Origin: Ovis canadensis
Taxonomy: Eukaryota > Chordata > Mammalia > Artiodactyla > Bovidae
Assembly (NCBI RefSeq): GCF_042477335.2
Contig: NC_091262.1
Span: 39,529,001 to 39,593,000 of the forward strand
Direction of reading: 5' to 3'
DNA: 64,000 nucleotides
Below are positions 10,889-20,710 of this stretch, one piece after another. A program made the position numbers and the translations under genes. Each line of letters begins with the position of its first letter. Position 1 is the stretch's first letter. The notes beneath the pieces were generated by a model, which saw nothing but the letters and a program-made list of their open reading frames with translations, had not been told where the DNA came from and did no database searches.

Positions 10889-11060
10889 CACAGAAATCTG
10901 TATCACTAACACATACACAGAAATCCATATCTGTAATAGATAATCACCTTCCTTGCTTTCTTCCTCCAGATATAAACAAAAATCTGTATGTCTAACATAT
11001 ATACCAAAATTTGTATCTTTAACATATACACAGAAATCTGCATCTCTAATAGACACTCCA
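10889..11060. repeat. Degenerate ~28-30-bp minisatellite
   Basis: Units built on 'cagaaatctgtatctctaac' start near 10891, 10918, 10976, 11004 and 11031, i.e. a period of about 28-30 bp with one gap of two periods. The same unit recurs at 9555, 10543, 15002-15060, 15826 and 15897-16000, always within the decayed L1 3' UTRs. Confidence 0.75.
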
Positions 11061-11205
11061 CGAAGACCTGATGCTCAGCACAGGGAAATTTGCAAGATCT
11101 TCGGCAATTCCTCTATGGTAAAAGAATCCAAACTAAGAAATACGCTGTATGTGTAGGTCATAACCAAACCAGGCAGCAGTATAACGATGACAATATAATA
11201 ATTTC

Positions 11206-11790
11206 ACGGGTTCCAAAATCACTGCGGATGGTGGCTGCAGCCATGGAATTAAGACTTTTGCTCCTTGGAAGAAAAGCTATGACAAACCTAGACAGTGTAT
11301 TAAAAAGCAGAGACATCACTTTGCCGACAAAGGTTTATCTAGTCAAAACTATGCTTTTTCCAGTAGTCATGTATAGATGTGAAAGTTGGATCATAAAGAA
11401 GGCTGAGCACCAAAGAATGGATGCTTACCAATTGTGATACAGGAAAAAACTCTTGAGAGTCACTTGGACTGCAAGGAGATCAAACCAGTAAATCCTAAAG
11501 GAAATCAATCCTGAATATTCATTGGAAAGACTGATGCTGACACTGAAGCTGAAGCTCCAAGACTTTGGCAACCTGATGCGAAGAGCTGACTCACTGGAAA
11601 AGACCCTGATGATGGGAAAGACTGAAGGCAGGAGAGGGGGATGACAGACGATGAGATGGTTGACGGCATCACTGACTCAATGGACATGAGTTTGAGCAAG
11701 CTCTGGGAGATGGTAAAGGACAAGGAACCTGGTGTGCTGCAGTCCACAGGGCTGAAAAGAGTTGGACACGACTGAGTGATTGAAAACAAC
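11206..11790 (+). mobile_element. BovB 3'-end fragment
   Basis: Sense 3' portion of BovB: 'aatggatgcttaccaattgtg', 'ctgatgcgaagagctgact', 'gatgagatggttgacggcat', ending at 'gttggacacgactgagtgat'. Collinear with 7790-8370 of the larger element; no open frame. Confidence 0.85.
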
Positions 11791-11794
11791 AAAA

Positions 11795-12098
11795 TCAAAA
11801 CTACCATGAAAAATCACCTCACACAGGTCAGAATGGCCATCTAAAACATCTACAGAGAACCCATGCTACGGAGGATGGAGGCCAAAGGGAATCCTCCTAC
11901 AGTCTTAGTGTGGATGTAACTGGGTGCAGGAACCATAAAAGCCAGCAACGAGGTTCCTTATAAACTAAACACGCAGAAACCACATGGTCCCACCATCCCA
12001 CGTCTGGGCTTAGACCCAGAGAAAATCAGAATTCACAATAATCTATGAACCCTTGTTTTTTAGGGCAGTGCAGTTGACAATGGCCAAGAACTAGAACT
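11795..12098 (+). mobile_element. Decayed L1 ORF2 fragment
   Basis: Sense L1 ORF2 C-terminal region with many changes: 'cacctcacacaggtcagaat', 'gaatcctcctacagtctta', 'cacgtctgggcttagaccca', 'cagttgacaatggccaagaa'. It appears interrupted by the LTR-like block 12099-12650 and resumes near 12715 ('actggaacactactcagcca'). Confidence 0.6.
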
Positions 12099-12650
12099 GC
12101 TGCAGGACAAAATATTGGCTTTCTCTGCCCGGTGAAGCCAAATAAAAAATACGGAGACAGGGGTTGGAGGAAATAGAAAGTGGCTTTAATTCTCAGTTGG
12201 CAAAGAGGGGAACACATCAGGTTCGAGCCTCAAGAATTGTGCCCCCCTCCATGAGGAGTTTGGGGGCTCATGTAAGATGAGGGCTCACAGTCAGGAGTCG
12301 GTAATGAGGAACAAAGGTGATAGGATTTTGATTTCTTCCTCTTGCATAGTTTCAAGGACAGTCATAAACTGGTGTCAGTATCCAGTAATTGAGTCTGGCC
12401 GTTCGGTGGTTCTGCAGCCTTCTTTCTGACGTGCAACTACAAGGGGGAGGGTGTTGTAAAAGTAGACACCAGACAGGAGATGTATTTAGCCTAGAGTCAA
12501 AGGAAAATAGGTCCAAAGCATAGCTCCTGCAGAGTTAGGGGGCAGAAAATCACACTTAGTTACAGACATGCAGAGTTAGGAGCAAAGTTTAAAAAACTAG
12601 GAACTTTCAGCACTGCTCACTGTTCTCTTCATCGTCTTTGTTCTCAGGAA
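12099..12650 (-). mobile_element. Probable solo ERV LTR (unassigned family)
   Basis: A block of about 550 bp that interrupts L1 text on both sides. Read on the minus strand it has LTR-like order: a pyrimidine-rich, C-rich upstream part, ATTAAA (minus strand, near 12187) followed by a short T/C-rich terminal segment ending at about 12099. Candidate ends are TG...CA, but no clear TSD was found and the family was not recognised, so the boundaries are approximate. Confidence 0.45.
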
Positions 12651-13763
12651 AGCGAAAGAAAAAACTGATTCCTCTTTTTTTTCCTTTTCACTGCAAAAAA
12701 TTCAACCAAGAAATCCACTGACAGAAAAATGAGGACCGAGCGGTGCACCTCTGCACTGGAACACTACTCAGCCATGAATCAGAACAGAATAACACCATTG
12801 ACAGCAGCGTGGATGGACAGAGTGATTACCTTACTCAGCAAAGTAAGTCAGAGAGACAAACATCACAGGGTATCACTGAAAGGTATATTCTTGAAACGAA
12901 TGCAAATTTCAGATATTACACAATAGAAACAGACACAAACTTGGAAAAAATCTTATTATTATGAAAAAAAACCTTAGGATTGAGGGATAAATTAAGACTT
13001 TGCTAATAACGTATGCTCATATATTTATCAGATAGTTGATCAAAATAAATCCATTGAATAGTATAGGGTAGCCTACGGAACACATTTTAATTATCTATAT
13101 GGAGAAGAGAACCCCCAAAAGAACTGATAAATGTAATATCAGAAATCAAGTCTACTCCAAAATAAAATAACAATGGAGGTCCGGAAAAAGGAAAAAAGTA
13201 GGACATGAAGAAATGCTTCTTCCTTGCAGGCGTTTTTTGTAACAGCAACTATAAAAGCGGCACTGATGGGCACTTTATATTCCCAAGGTCCGTGGGGCTG
13301 GAAGTAAACAACTGCCCTCCAGAAGTCCCCCAGGCTTCTGGTCACCAAAAAAGAATTCAAAACTGGGCAGACGTTCAGGGAGCCGATTTCAGCAGGTGCC
13401 TTTAACTCACATCCTTTAAGAAAAAAGTCACACAATGTCAACATCGCTGAGTATTAGGGAAGTCCAGGCAACCCTGCAATGAGGTATCACTCACTCCGGT
13501 CAGAGCGACCATTGTTAAACACTCCACAAACGTTAAATGCTGCAGACGCTGTGGAAGAATGGGAACCCTTCTCCTCTGCTGCTTGAAACACAAATTGCTG
13601 ACAGCCACTCTGGAGGACAGTGTGCTGGTCATTTCCAACTCATGCAGTGGTAAGTGGCAGCGAGCAATAGCTGGAAGCACGGTCTTAGTTTCCCAGACCA
13701 AGTCCTAACCACTGGTACACAGAGCCAGCAGTCAGGGCTAAGGTCCCTAGTCTTTGCCTGCCT
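12651..13763 (+). mobile_element. Decayed L1 ORF2/3' UTR mosaic
   Basis: Sense L1 remnants: the ORF2 tail and start of 3' UTR at 12740-12900 ('cagcgtggatggacagagtg', 'gtaagtcagagagacaaa'), the 3' end near 13010-13090, then ORF2 again at 13480-13640 ('ggtatcactcactccggtca', 'gggaacccttctcctctgct'). The order shows that more than one L1 copy is stacked here. 13140-13400 is less certain. Confidence 0.5.
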
Positions 13764-14411
13764 TGTCAAGAATGAATTCAGGAGAGGAGGCAGAAGGTGA
13801 AGAGTAAAGTAAAAAGTTTATTTAAAAGAAAAGTACATGGGGGAAAGTGCACGGGGGAGCTCAGAGACAGAGTCATGCCTTTGAAAGTATATATCCTATG
13901 TCCTTTATATCCTATATCCTTATATCCTTTATAAGGGGCAGTTTTCCAGGTATTTGTCTTCCCTCAGGCCAATCATCTTTGTCTCCCACATCTCAGTAAT
14001 TTGCTTCAGGACCCATAAGGTATGCACACACACCTTAGCCAAGATGGATCTCGAAGTGAAGGCTTCTGGGAGGAGCAAGGCTCTTTATGGCCTGGAATTA
14101 TCCTCTGACTTTTGACCCAAAGAGCCTTTCTGTGCCTGTGTAGTGTTCTCCCTAATCCTTCACTCAGACAGGGTTTTGCCTCTCCTTGTCCTTGCCAAGA
14201 TTATTCCCTGGAGGTGTTTACAAGAGACAAAGACTGGCTACTTACTCTGTTTCTGTTGTTACTTCAATTTCTGAGAGCAAACAGGGGGCTGGTTATAAGT
14301 TCCTCAACTGGAACCCACCTATCTGTTGCCCCAGGAAATGCAGAATAGAGGCTGGCTGTGAGTTTCGGACCTGGAGCCCATCTGTCTCCTATCCCACTGT
14401 TTCCTTGAACA
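13764..14411 (-). mobile_element. Solo LTR, antisense
   Basis: A 648-bp block. On the minus strand it begins TGTTCAAGG and ends CTTGACA (short inverted termini TG...CA), has a TATA-type stretch 'CTTATAAAGG' and an AATAAA (minus strand, about 13819) some 50 bp from its 3' end, which is standard solo-LTR architecture. A T(AT)CC-rich run (13890-13935) lies in the U3/R region. No internal retroviral sequence and no clean TSD were found; the family was not identified. Confidence 0.6.
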
Positions 14412-14442
14412 GTGACTTCCCTGATGGCTCAGATGGTAAAGA
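14412..14442 (+). mobile_element. Bov-tA head fragment
   Basis: Only the tRNA-like head 'cttccctgatggctcagatg' plus 'gtaaagag' is present; the body is missing. It directly abuts the LTR end. Confidence 0.55.
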
Positions 14443-14544
14443 GATTAAGAGATACAAACCACTATGTATAAAATAAATAAGCTACAAGGATGTAGTAAAC
14501 AGCAGAGGGTATATATAGCCATTATTTTGTAATACCACTTGTCA

Positions 14545-14800
14545 TTGTTCAGTTGCTCAGTCGTGTCCAGCTCTTTGTGACCCCATGGACTGCAGCATGC
14601 CAGGCTTCCCTGTTCTTCACTATCTCCCAGAGTTGGCTTAAGCTCATGTCCACTGAGCCGATGATGCCATCCCACCATCTCATTCTCTGTCACCCTCTTC
14701 TCCTCCTACCGTCAATCTTTCCTAGCATCAGGGTCTTTTCCAATGAGTGAGCTCTTTGCATCAGGTGGCCAAAGTATTGGAGGTTCAGCTTCAGCTGAAC
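14545..14800 (-). mobile_element. BovB 3'-end fragment
   Basis: Antisense BovB tail: 'cagttgctcagtcgtgtcca', 'ccatcccaccatctcattct', 'gcatcaggtggccaaagtat', in reverse order of the element. 5'-truncated, about 255 bp. Confidence 0.85.
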
Positions 14801-14839
14801 CAGTGAGTATTAAGGGTTGATTTCCTGAATCAAAGGAAA

Positions 14840-15245
14840 TTGAAATTAAAAAAAAAAAAAAAAAAGGAACTAAGTAAGTTACAACAGAAAAAGAGAATCG
14901 GAGAATACAAACACAAAGGGCTCCCCTGACCCCTCCCCGCCTGGCGAAAAAAGAAAGTGAAGAGCTGGGGATGAATTAGGAGGTCAAGACTAACATATTC
15001 ACAGAAATCTGTGTCACCAGCATAACCACAGAAATCTGTATCTCCCACAGAAACTCCAAAAGGACCTGATGTTTAGTACAAGGAAGTTGGCTCAACCTCT
15101 ATAATAACCTCTATGGCAGAAGAATCCAAAAAAGCATAGATATGCTTTACATACATGTTATAAATGAATAAGCCGTCTATGCACTGACAATAAGAAAAAC
15201 CCTGCACATCGATTATACTCCAATACATCACAGGCATGAAATTAA
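14840..15245 (+). mobile_element. Decayed L1 3' UTR
   Basis: Sense L1 3' UTR after an A-run (14848-14864): 'gatgaattaggaggtcaaga', two minisatellite units ('cagaaatctgt', 15002 and 15029), 'aaaggacctgatgtttagta', 'tatactccaatacatcac'. Confidence 0.6.
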
Positions 15246-15249
15246 AGAA

Positions 15250-15500
15250 ATGGAAAAAAAAGCCACGGCTTGTTTTTTCCCTCCGATCTCCCAGACATTG
15301 GCTGCGTTTGATCCTTGGAGCTTGAGCAGGCTTGGGTCAGATGGCTGGACTGCGTGGGATTGAGAGAGCCTGGCAGGGTGCCCTTCACTGAGCCCTTTTT
15401 AAACCTCTACTGTCTGTTGTCCTCCACCTAGGACCAGAGTCCCAAGGGGGAACAAGGCCCCAAGGACCTTGAGGCCAACAGTCACCAGAAACACACACCC
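15250..15500 (+). repeat. Direct duplication, copy 1
   Basis: About 250 bp ('gatccttggagcttgagcag', 'ggtgcccttcactgagccct', 'ctactgtctgttgtcctcca') that recurs at 16190-16425. Both copies follow a sense L1 3' end, giving a unit of about 930 bp. I do not recognise it as a standard interspersed repeat. Confidence 0.75.
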
Positions 15501-15529
15501 CAAGAAACACTGCAGCACTAATTCCAATA

Positions 15530-16170
15530 GCCAGGGCAGATGACAAGCAAAATCTAAACTGAGAGGTTGAAAGCTTGAAAAGACATGTGGTGGGTATGTA
15601 TGATGGACTATGACCCAGCCATAAAAAACCGTCATTGAAATTAGGAAGTTATGACACTGGTCTAGCCACAGAGATGGACCTTGAAGAATCATAAACTAAG
15701 GGAGGTCAGTAAGGCCAAGGAAGACAATAGTAAATGATGCGAGACCCTGAGTACTGAAAGGGTTCAAAGAGAAAAGAAATGAAAGGTCGGGAATGAATTA
15801 GGAGGTCCGGACTAACATAGATACAGAAATCTGTACCTGTACTCGATAATGCACACGGATTATCCTCTTCCTTTCTTCTGTCCTTACACACGTACACAGA
15901 AATCCGTTATCTCTAACCTATACAACAGAAATGTGTCTCTAGGAGATAATCCAAAAATTATATCCTTCCTTCCTTCGTTGTATACACAAAACACTGTACT
16001 GAGATACATTATCCACAAGGACCTGATGCTTAACAATTGGCTTGACTTTTATGGCAAAATGTCCAAGAAAGAATCCAGATACTCCATAGATATGTCATGC
16101 CTGAAATCAAGCGGCTGTACACTGGCAACAATCACAACATTGCAAATTGACTATGATGCAACATAGCAAG
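15530..16170 (+). mobile_element. Decayed L1 3' end
   Basis: Sense: ORF2 tail ('actgcagcactaattccaat', 'tatgacccagccataaaaaa') and 3' UTR ('gatggaccttgaagaatcat', 'aaggacctgatgcttaacaa', 'gcggctgtacactggcaaca'). Minisatellite units at 15826, 15897, 15926 and 15989. Confidence 0.65.
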
Positions 16171-16189
16171 GGCACGATGTTAGACAGAA

Positions 16190-16425
16190 GGAAAGAAAGG
16201 CAGTGCCTTCTTTATTCCCCCCAACCTCCCTGACTTGGTCTGGTGTCCCATCCCTGGACCCTGAGTGGGCTTGGGTCCCACAGCTGGACTGGGATGGAGT
16301 CGAGACAGTCTGGCATGGTGCCCTTCACTGAACTCTTTTAAGATCTACTGTCTGCTATGTTCTGGCTTGCATCAGAGTCCCAACGGGGATCAATGTCTTG
16401 AGGAACTTGAGGGCGATAATTACCA
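16190..16425 (+). repeat. Direct duplication, copy 2
   Basis: Second copy of 15250-15500 ('catccctggaccctgagtgg', 'ggtgcccttcactgaactct', 'ctactgtctgctatgttctg'). The following stretch to 16640 has no feature I recognise. Confidence 0.75.
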
Positions 16426-16639
16426 AGCCTCCTAATCTCCTGGTGCTGGGGATTCCAGCTCAAGCCTCCTTCTTTCAGTGCAACCTGATTAGGGTGCTGA
16501 GGACCCCGGAGGAATTAGTCTAGTGGGTATGTGTGTGTGATGCTTTAAAACAGGAAAGTCCTAAGAAACAAGCTCTTGGATGTTTGCTCAGGCATTCCCC
16601 TCTAAATTGACAGCCCAGGAAGCCAAATTTCCCTAAGGC

Positions 16640-17095
16640 TCTGGTTGTCCTGATAGCCAGAGGTGGGCATGGGAAAGTGCTGCCACCTTGCGGATATTTA
16701 CTATAACTACAATTTGATCACAGGTGCCAACTGGCACCTCTAATTCACAAGGCCTGGGGTTCTGTGACTGACACCTGGCCTCGTGAAATGTCATGGGGTG
16801 GTTATTGCAGAAATAAATTCCAAACACAACTAACTATCAGGAAGGCAACTTCCACCGGGAAATTTTCCTCACACCATCCACTGATAAAGAACCCAAACCT
16901 TCACCACAGGACTAGATGCTCAGCATCCCTAATTGCTGGAGGAACGCCATTAGAACAACAATCGGAAACCAAATCTCATCAGTGACAATGGTCATCCTCA
17001 TATGTCTACAAACAATAAATGGAAGAGAGAACCTGGAGGAAGAAGAAGACCCCTGTGCAGTTGGTGGGAAGAAAATTGGCAACAGCTCTCAAAGG
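16640..17095 (+). mobile_element. Decayed L1 ORF2 fragment
   Basis: Only the 3' part (16900-17090) is convincingly L1 ORF2 in sense ('caatggtcatcctcatatg', 'tctacaaacaataaatggaa', 'cctgtgcagttggtgggaag'). 16640-16900 is unassigned. The L1 text is cut by BovB at 17096. Confidence 0.45.
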
Positions 17096-17556
17096 AGTGG
17101 AAGAGCCAAATAGATTCAAGTGATTAGATCTGATAGAGTGTCTGAAACACTGTGGACAGAGGTTCATAACATGGTATAGGATGCACTGATCAAAACCGTC
17201 CCCAAGAAAAAGAAATGCAAAAAGGCAAAACGGTTGTCTGAGGAGACCTTGCAAGTAGCCAAGAAGAGAAGTGAAAGACAAAGGAGAAAAGGAAATGTAT
17301 ACCCATCTGAATGCAGAGCTCCAAAGAATAGCCAGGAGAGGTAAGAAAGCCTCCTTAAGTGAACAAGGCAAAGAAGTAGAGAAAAACAATACAACGAGAA
17401 AGACTTGGGATTTCTTAAAAATTAGAAATACCAAGGGAACACGTCATGCAAAGATGGGCACAATAAAGGACGGAAACAGTATGGACCTAAGAGAAGCAGA
17501 AGGTACTAAGAAGCGGTGGCAGGAATACACAGAAGAACTGCACCAAAAAAAAAGTA
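17096..17556 (+). mobile_element. BovB fragment (linker before RT)
   Basis: Sense BovB corresponding to about 6385-6850 of the larger element: 'tggaagagccaaatagattc', 'gttgtctgaggagaccttgc', 'gcagagctccaaagaatagc', 'gcggtggcaggaatacacag'. Truncated both sides, with frame breaks. 17557-17715 has no recognised content. Confidence 0.85.
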
Positions 17557-17715
17557 TTTTCCATGACATGCCCCCAATGCATGCTCCATAAGACACAAAC
17601 TGCTAGACACGAGAACACTTGCAGAGCCAAGTGAATCATCCCAATTTGCAAGAGTTCTCCTTTGCTAATGGGAAAACTGCAACAACCCATTTCAGGCAGA
17701 ACTGTTAATGATGTA

Positions 17716-17845
17716 GGCAGTGATCAGCAAAATGTAGCCCAAAGGCCAAATCTGTCTCTCCACGTATTTTTGTAAATAAAGTTTTACTGTAACACAGCCA
17801 CACCCATTTGTTTATATGTTGTCTGTAACTGTTTTGCAATGACAT
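17716..17845 (-). mobile_element. hAT-type DNA transposon (MER3/MER33-like), left half
   Basis: Matches the well-known non-autonomous hAT repeat recognised by 'gcagtgatcagcaaaatgta', 'ttgtaaataaagttttactg' and 'aacacagccacacccatttg'. It stops at 17845, where BovB begins. The other half of the element resumes at 18440. The sub-family name is from memory and uncertain. Confidence 0.7.
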
Positions 17846-18428
17846 ATTTTATTTTCTTGGGCTCCAAAAACATTGAAAATGGTGACTGCAGCCATGAAAG
17901 TAAGACACTTGCTCCTTGGAAGAAAAGCTGTGACAAATCTAGACAGTGTATTAAAAATCAGAGACATCACTTTGCCAACAAAGGTCCATCTAGTCAGAGC
18001 TATGGCTTTTCCAGTAGTCATGTACAAACATGTGAATCGGACCATAAAGAAGGCTGAGCACCAAAGAATGGATACTTTCGAATTGTGGCGCTGGAGAAGA
18101 TTCTTGAGAGTCCCTCAGACAGCAAGAGCAAACGAGTTACTAAAGGAAATCACCCTGAATATTCACTGGATGGATTGTTACTAAAGCTGAAGCTCCAATA
18201 CTTTGACAACCTGATGCAAAGAGCCAACTCATTGGAAAAGACCCTGATGCTGGGAATGATTGAGGGCAGGAGGAGAAGAGGGTGACAGAGGATGAGATGG
18301 TTGGATGGCATCACCAACTCAATGGACATGATTTTAAGCAAACTCTGAGAGGTAGCAAAGGACAGGGAAGCCTGGTGTGCTGCAGTCCATGGGATGGCAG
18401 AGTCGGATACTACTTAGCAACTGAACAA
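17846..18428 (+). mobile_element. BovB 3' end inserted in hAT element
   Basis: 5'-truncated BovB tail from 'attttattttcttgggctcc' to 'gtcggatactacttagcaac'. Flanked by similar sequences (about 'ctgttttgcaatgaca' at 17829-17844 and 'ctgttttccattgtaac' at 18439-18455), a decayed TSD. It splits one hAT element into two collinear halves. Confidence 0.85.
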
Positions 18429-18439
18429 GGACAAAAGCC

Positions 18440-18555
18440 TGTTTTCCATTGTAACCACAAAGTTGAGCAGTGGAGACAGAGACTCTATGACCCTCAGAGC
18501 CCAAATGTTTACTATCTGACCCTTCACCAAAAAAGCTTGCAAATTCCTAGCCTAA
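18440..18555 (-). mobile_element. hAT-type DNA transposon, right half
   Basis: Continuation of 17716-17845: 'gttgagcagtggagacagag', 'tttactatctgacccttcac'. Order and orientation fit a single original element. Confidence 0.7.
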
Positions 18556-18559
18556 ACCC

Positions 18560-19115
18560 ACCACCCAGGTACCTACTGTAGGCAAAGGAAGTACTGAATG
18601 AGCAAGGAAATACAGTGCTTATAAATGCCAGCTATGACAGGTAACCAGCTGTAGAAAAGGAGACTGTCATGCTCATGACTATTTCTCATTTTGATATAAA
18701 TACTGGTACAAGTAAACCAAGTACTGTTCTATCACCCCCTCAGTATCTGCATAAGGTGCATTAGCAACATTTAGCTTTATCGGTCAGTACTTAATATCTC
18801 AAAGGGAGAGTGGTAAGAGAAGAGGGAACAGTACTGCAAGACACACAAAAAAACAGGACTCTGTATCCTCTTCTGAGAAAACGGTGAGTACCTCTGACTG
18901 AATGTAGGTTCGTTGTAGCATCTTACACACAAGCATGACATTGTCATTGTTTTCATTTGGAGACAGTATAGATTAAAGTGATACATGTGGGGGCCATCTG
19001 ACAGAAGCTTGGGCCATAGGTTTCCTAGAAAAAGATGTGTTGTTTCAACCAGACCTTGCAGGAGAGCGGTTTGCCTTTTTTTTCCTTGTGTGTAGAATGA
19101 GTTAATGCATTTCAG
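18560..19115. other. No recognised feature
   Basis: Single-copy-looking sequence. On the minus strand, 19095 down to about 18780 continues the segment described at 19120-19262 and could be the 3' part of the same retrocopy, but I cannot support that. Confidence 0.4.
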
Positions 19116-19119
19116 TGGG

Positions 19120-19262
19120 ATCGAGTGGGAAAAGGTCATTCTGCAAATATTCAAAAGCAATTTCATGAAACACTGGGTTCTCATCCATCTGCTGTAGCAA
19201 ACTGGCTGAGCCCTGTGCAGCTTTAAGCACTGAACATTCCGTGAAATTATGACTCCCGCCGG
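19120..19262 (-). pseudogene. Coding-like segment, gene unrecognised
   Basis: On the minus strand a frame reads KAAQGSASLLQQMDENPVF then HEIAFEYLQNDLFPLDPTEM and stops. The composition (low-complexity free, acidic/hydrophobic alternation) looks like real protein rather than random translation, and no interspersed repeat matches here. I do not recognise the parent gene. A processed pseudogene or an unannotated exon are both possible; there is no clear AG/GT pair that defines an exon. Confidence 0.35.
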
Positions 19263-19269
19263 GGGTAGA

Positions 19270-20240
19270 TCATATTTTTTTTTCAAGACTGAAATGAAAA
19301 ATCTACAGTACACTGGACACACAGAACTGTGGTTAGACGGGGGGAAGTCTTAGAGTCATTTTGCTGTTCGTGGAAGATGGGTGATAAATCACCCTGTGTA
19401 ATCTGCAACCGACTGTTTCATTTGTTCTTTAATGTTCCTCAGATCTTTTGGAAATAAAGGAATTTCACATAAAACGAGTAACTTGATGAACTTTAACCTT
19501 CCTCATAATTGGATAATAAAATTGGGTTCGTGCAGTAATTTAAAAGATTGTAATGGGAGAGTTAATCTGCAGTTTCATGCTGAGCCTTTTCCATAAACTG
19601 AGGAGTTCAGTTCAGTTGTTGTCAGAGGAAATGTACTTAAAAGATAAGATAAACCATGTCAGTGATGGCCAACATTACCACCGCAGGCGCCTAGAGATCA
19701 GGGGCATCAGTTTTAAAGGTTAGGCTTTGACTTGTTAGAGAGCAGGAAATGAACTGCTCGATTCTCACTTAGGTGAGTTCACTTGTCCAGATTATCTGCA
19801 GATCAGTTCATCTACTACCCATGCCCCACTGCTGCTGGTTTTGCATAAATGCAGACTTGCGACTTACACACAGGTCGGCCTGTGTCAAAGTGATGCCTGC
19901 AGGCTCGCTCCCAGACTCAGAAGTCTTCAGCCTCTCCTCTGCCCAGCTGGATCCTCCTGGTCTGGCTCCTGCTCTTTTTGGGGGGTGCCTTCAAGTGCTG
20001 TATCTGGCCACCAGGACCCTGTGTTGGGCCTCCAGTGAGACCATCCCTGCTAGGTCAGCCCCTGCTCCTCTCTCCCTCACCACTTTCTGGTTTTTCCAAC
20101 ATTTCTCTTTGGCCTTCTCCAGTCCTGGCTGTGGCTTGCTACCAATCTCTCCATCCTCAACTAGTAACTGACCACAGACCCAGCAGTGCAGACCAGTCTC
20201 CCCCCAGGTCCTGCCCAGCCTCTACTCGGCTACCACACCA
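19270..20240. other. No recognised feature
   Basis: Mostly single-copy-looking; the right half is GC-richer and pyrimidine-rich on the plus strand. No repeat or coding signature supported. Confidence 0.4.
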
Positions 20241-20242
20241 CG

Positions 20243-20445
20243 CCACTCTGTGCTGTGCTTAGTCACTCATTCGTGTCCGACTCTTCGCCAACCCAATGGA
20301 CTGTAGCCCCCAGGCTCCTCTGTCCAGGGGGATTCTCCAGGCAAGAATACTGGAGTGGGTTACCATACCCTCTTCCAGGGGATCTCCCCAACCCAGGAAT
20401 TGAACCCAGGTCTCCCACATTGCAGGTGGATTCTTAACCGTCCCT
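20243..20445 (-). mobile_element. Bov-tA SINE
   Basis: Full-length antisense unit from 'gtgcttagtcactcattcgt' to the reversed tRNA-like head ('caggaattgaacccaggtct', 'gattcttaaccgtccctccc'). Confidence 0.9.
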
Positions 20446-20545
20446 CCCTGGTCAGGGAACTAGATTCCATATGCCACAGCTGAGAGTTCTGGTGCTGCAA
20501 CTAAAACCCGGCACAGCCAAATAAATTTAAAACCACAAACAAAAA
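20446..20545 (+). mobile_element. CHR-type SINE tail
   Basis: Sense 3' part of a CHR SINE: 'ggtcagggaactagattcca', 'gctgcaactaaaacccggca', 'cagccaaataaattt'. Head missing or replaced by the adjoining Bov-tA. Confidence 0.75.
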
Positions 20546-20599
20546 AAGGCCTGTAGTCAGGAAAGTCCCAAACATATATGGATGCTATTACAGGGAGCA

Positions 20600-20657
20600 A
20601 AAACCACTTCTATGTTACAGATGAGGAAACAGCCCCTCAAAGAGCCAAGGTGACCTG
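20600..20657 (-). mobile_element. MIR fragment
   Basis: 'ttacagatgaggaaacagcc' followed by 'aaagagccaaggtgacctgc' is the reversed MIR core/3' region. It is truncated exactly where an ERV-A LTR fragment begins (20658). Confidence 0.65.
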
Positions 20658-20710
20658 CTAGTAATAAACCCCTTTATGCTTTTGCATCGCTGTGGACGTC
20701 TTATTCTCTC
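20658..20710 (+). mobile_element. Orphan 53-bp fragment of the ERV-A LTR (poly-A/R-U5)
   Basis: Nearly identical to 21519-21571 in the 5' LTR of ERV-A, including the AATAAA (20663-20668) and 'ctttatgcttttgcatcgct'. It starts abruptly after MIR text and ends after 'ttattctctc'. It has no other LTR sequence around it. 20711-21155 holds nothing I recognise. Confidence 0.85.

Larger units (their letters stand above)
10109..11205 (+). mobile_element. Decayed L1 3' end, interrupted by SINE
   Basis: Sense L1: ORF2 end ('gttcactgcagcactactta', 'aaaatgtggtacatatatgc'), then the 3' UTR ('catacactaaattaagtcag', 'atagacaaattaatttacaa', 'cacgaagacctgatgctcag'). A Bov-tA lies inside at 10622-10848. The 3' UTR portion carries an expanded ~30-bp repeat (10889-11060). 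Confidence 0.65.

Noticed and set aside
10889-11060. CRISPR-like array
   Set aside because: The spaced repeats are degenerate and the units are contiguous within a decayed L1 3' UTR; this is mammalian DNA.
19773-20262. Overlapping ORFs with Pro/Ser/Leu-rich translation
   Set aside because: Pyrimidine-rich DNA gives open frames in several phases at once; no frame has family features or splice signals.
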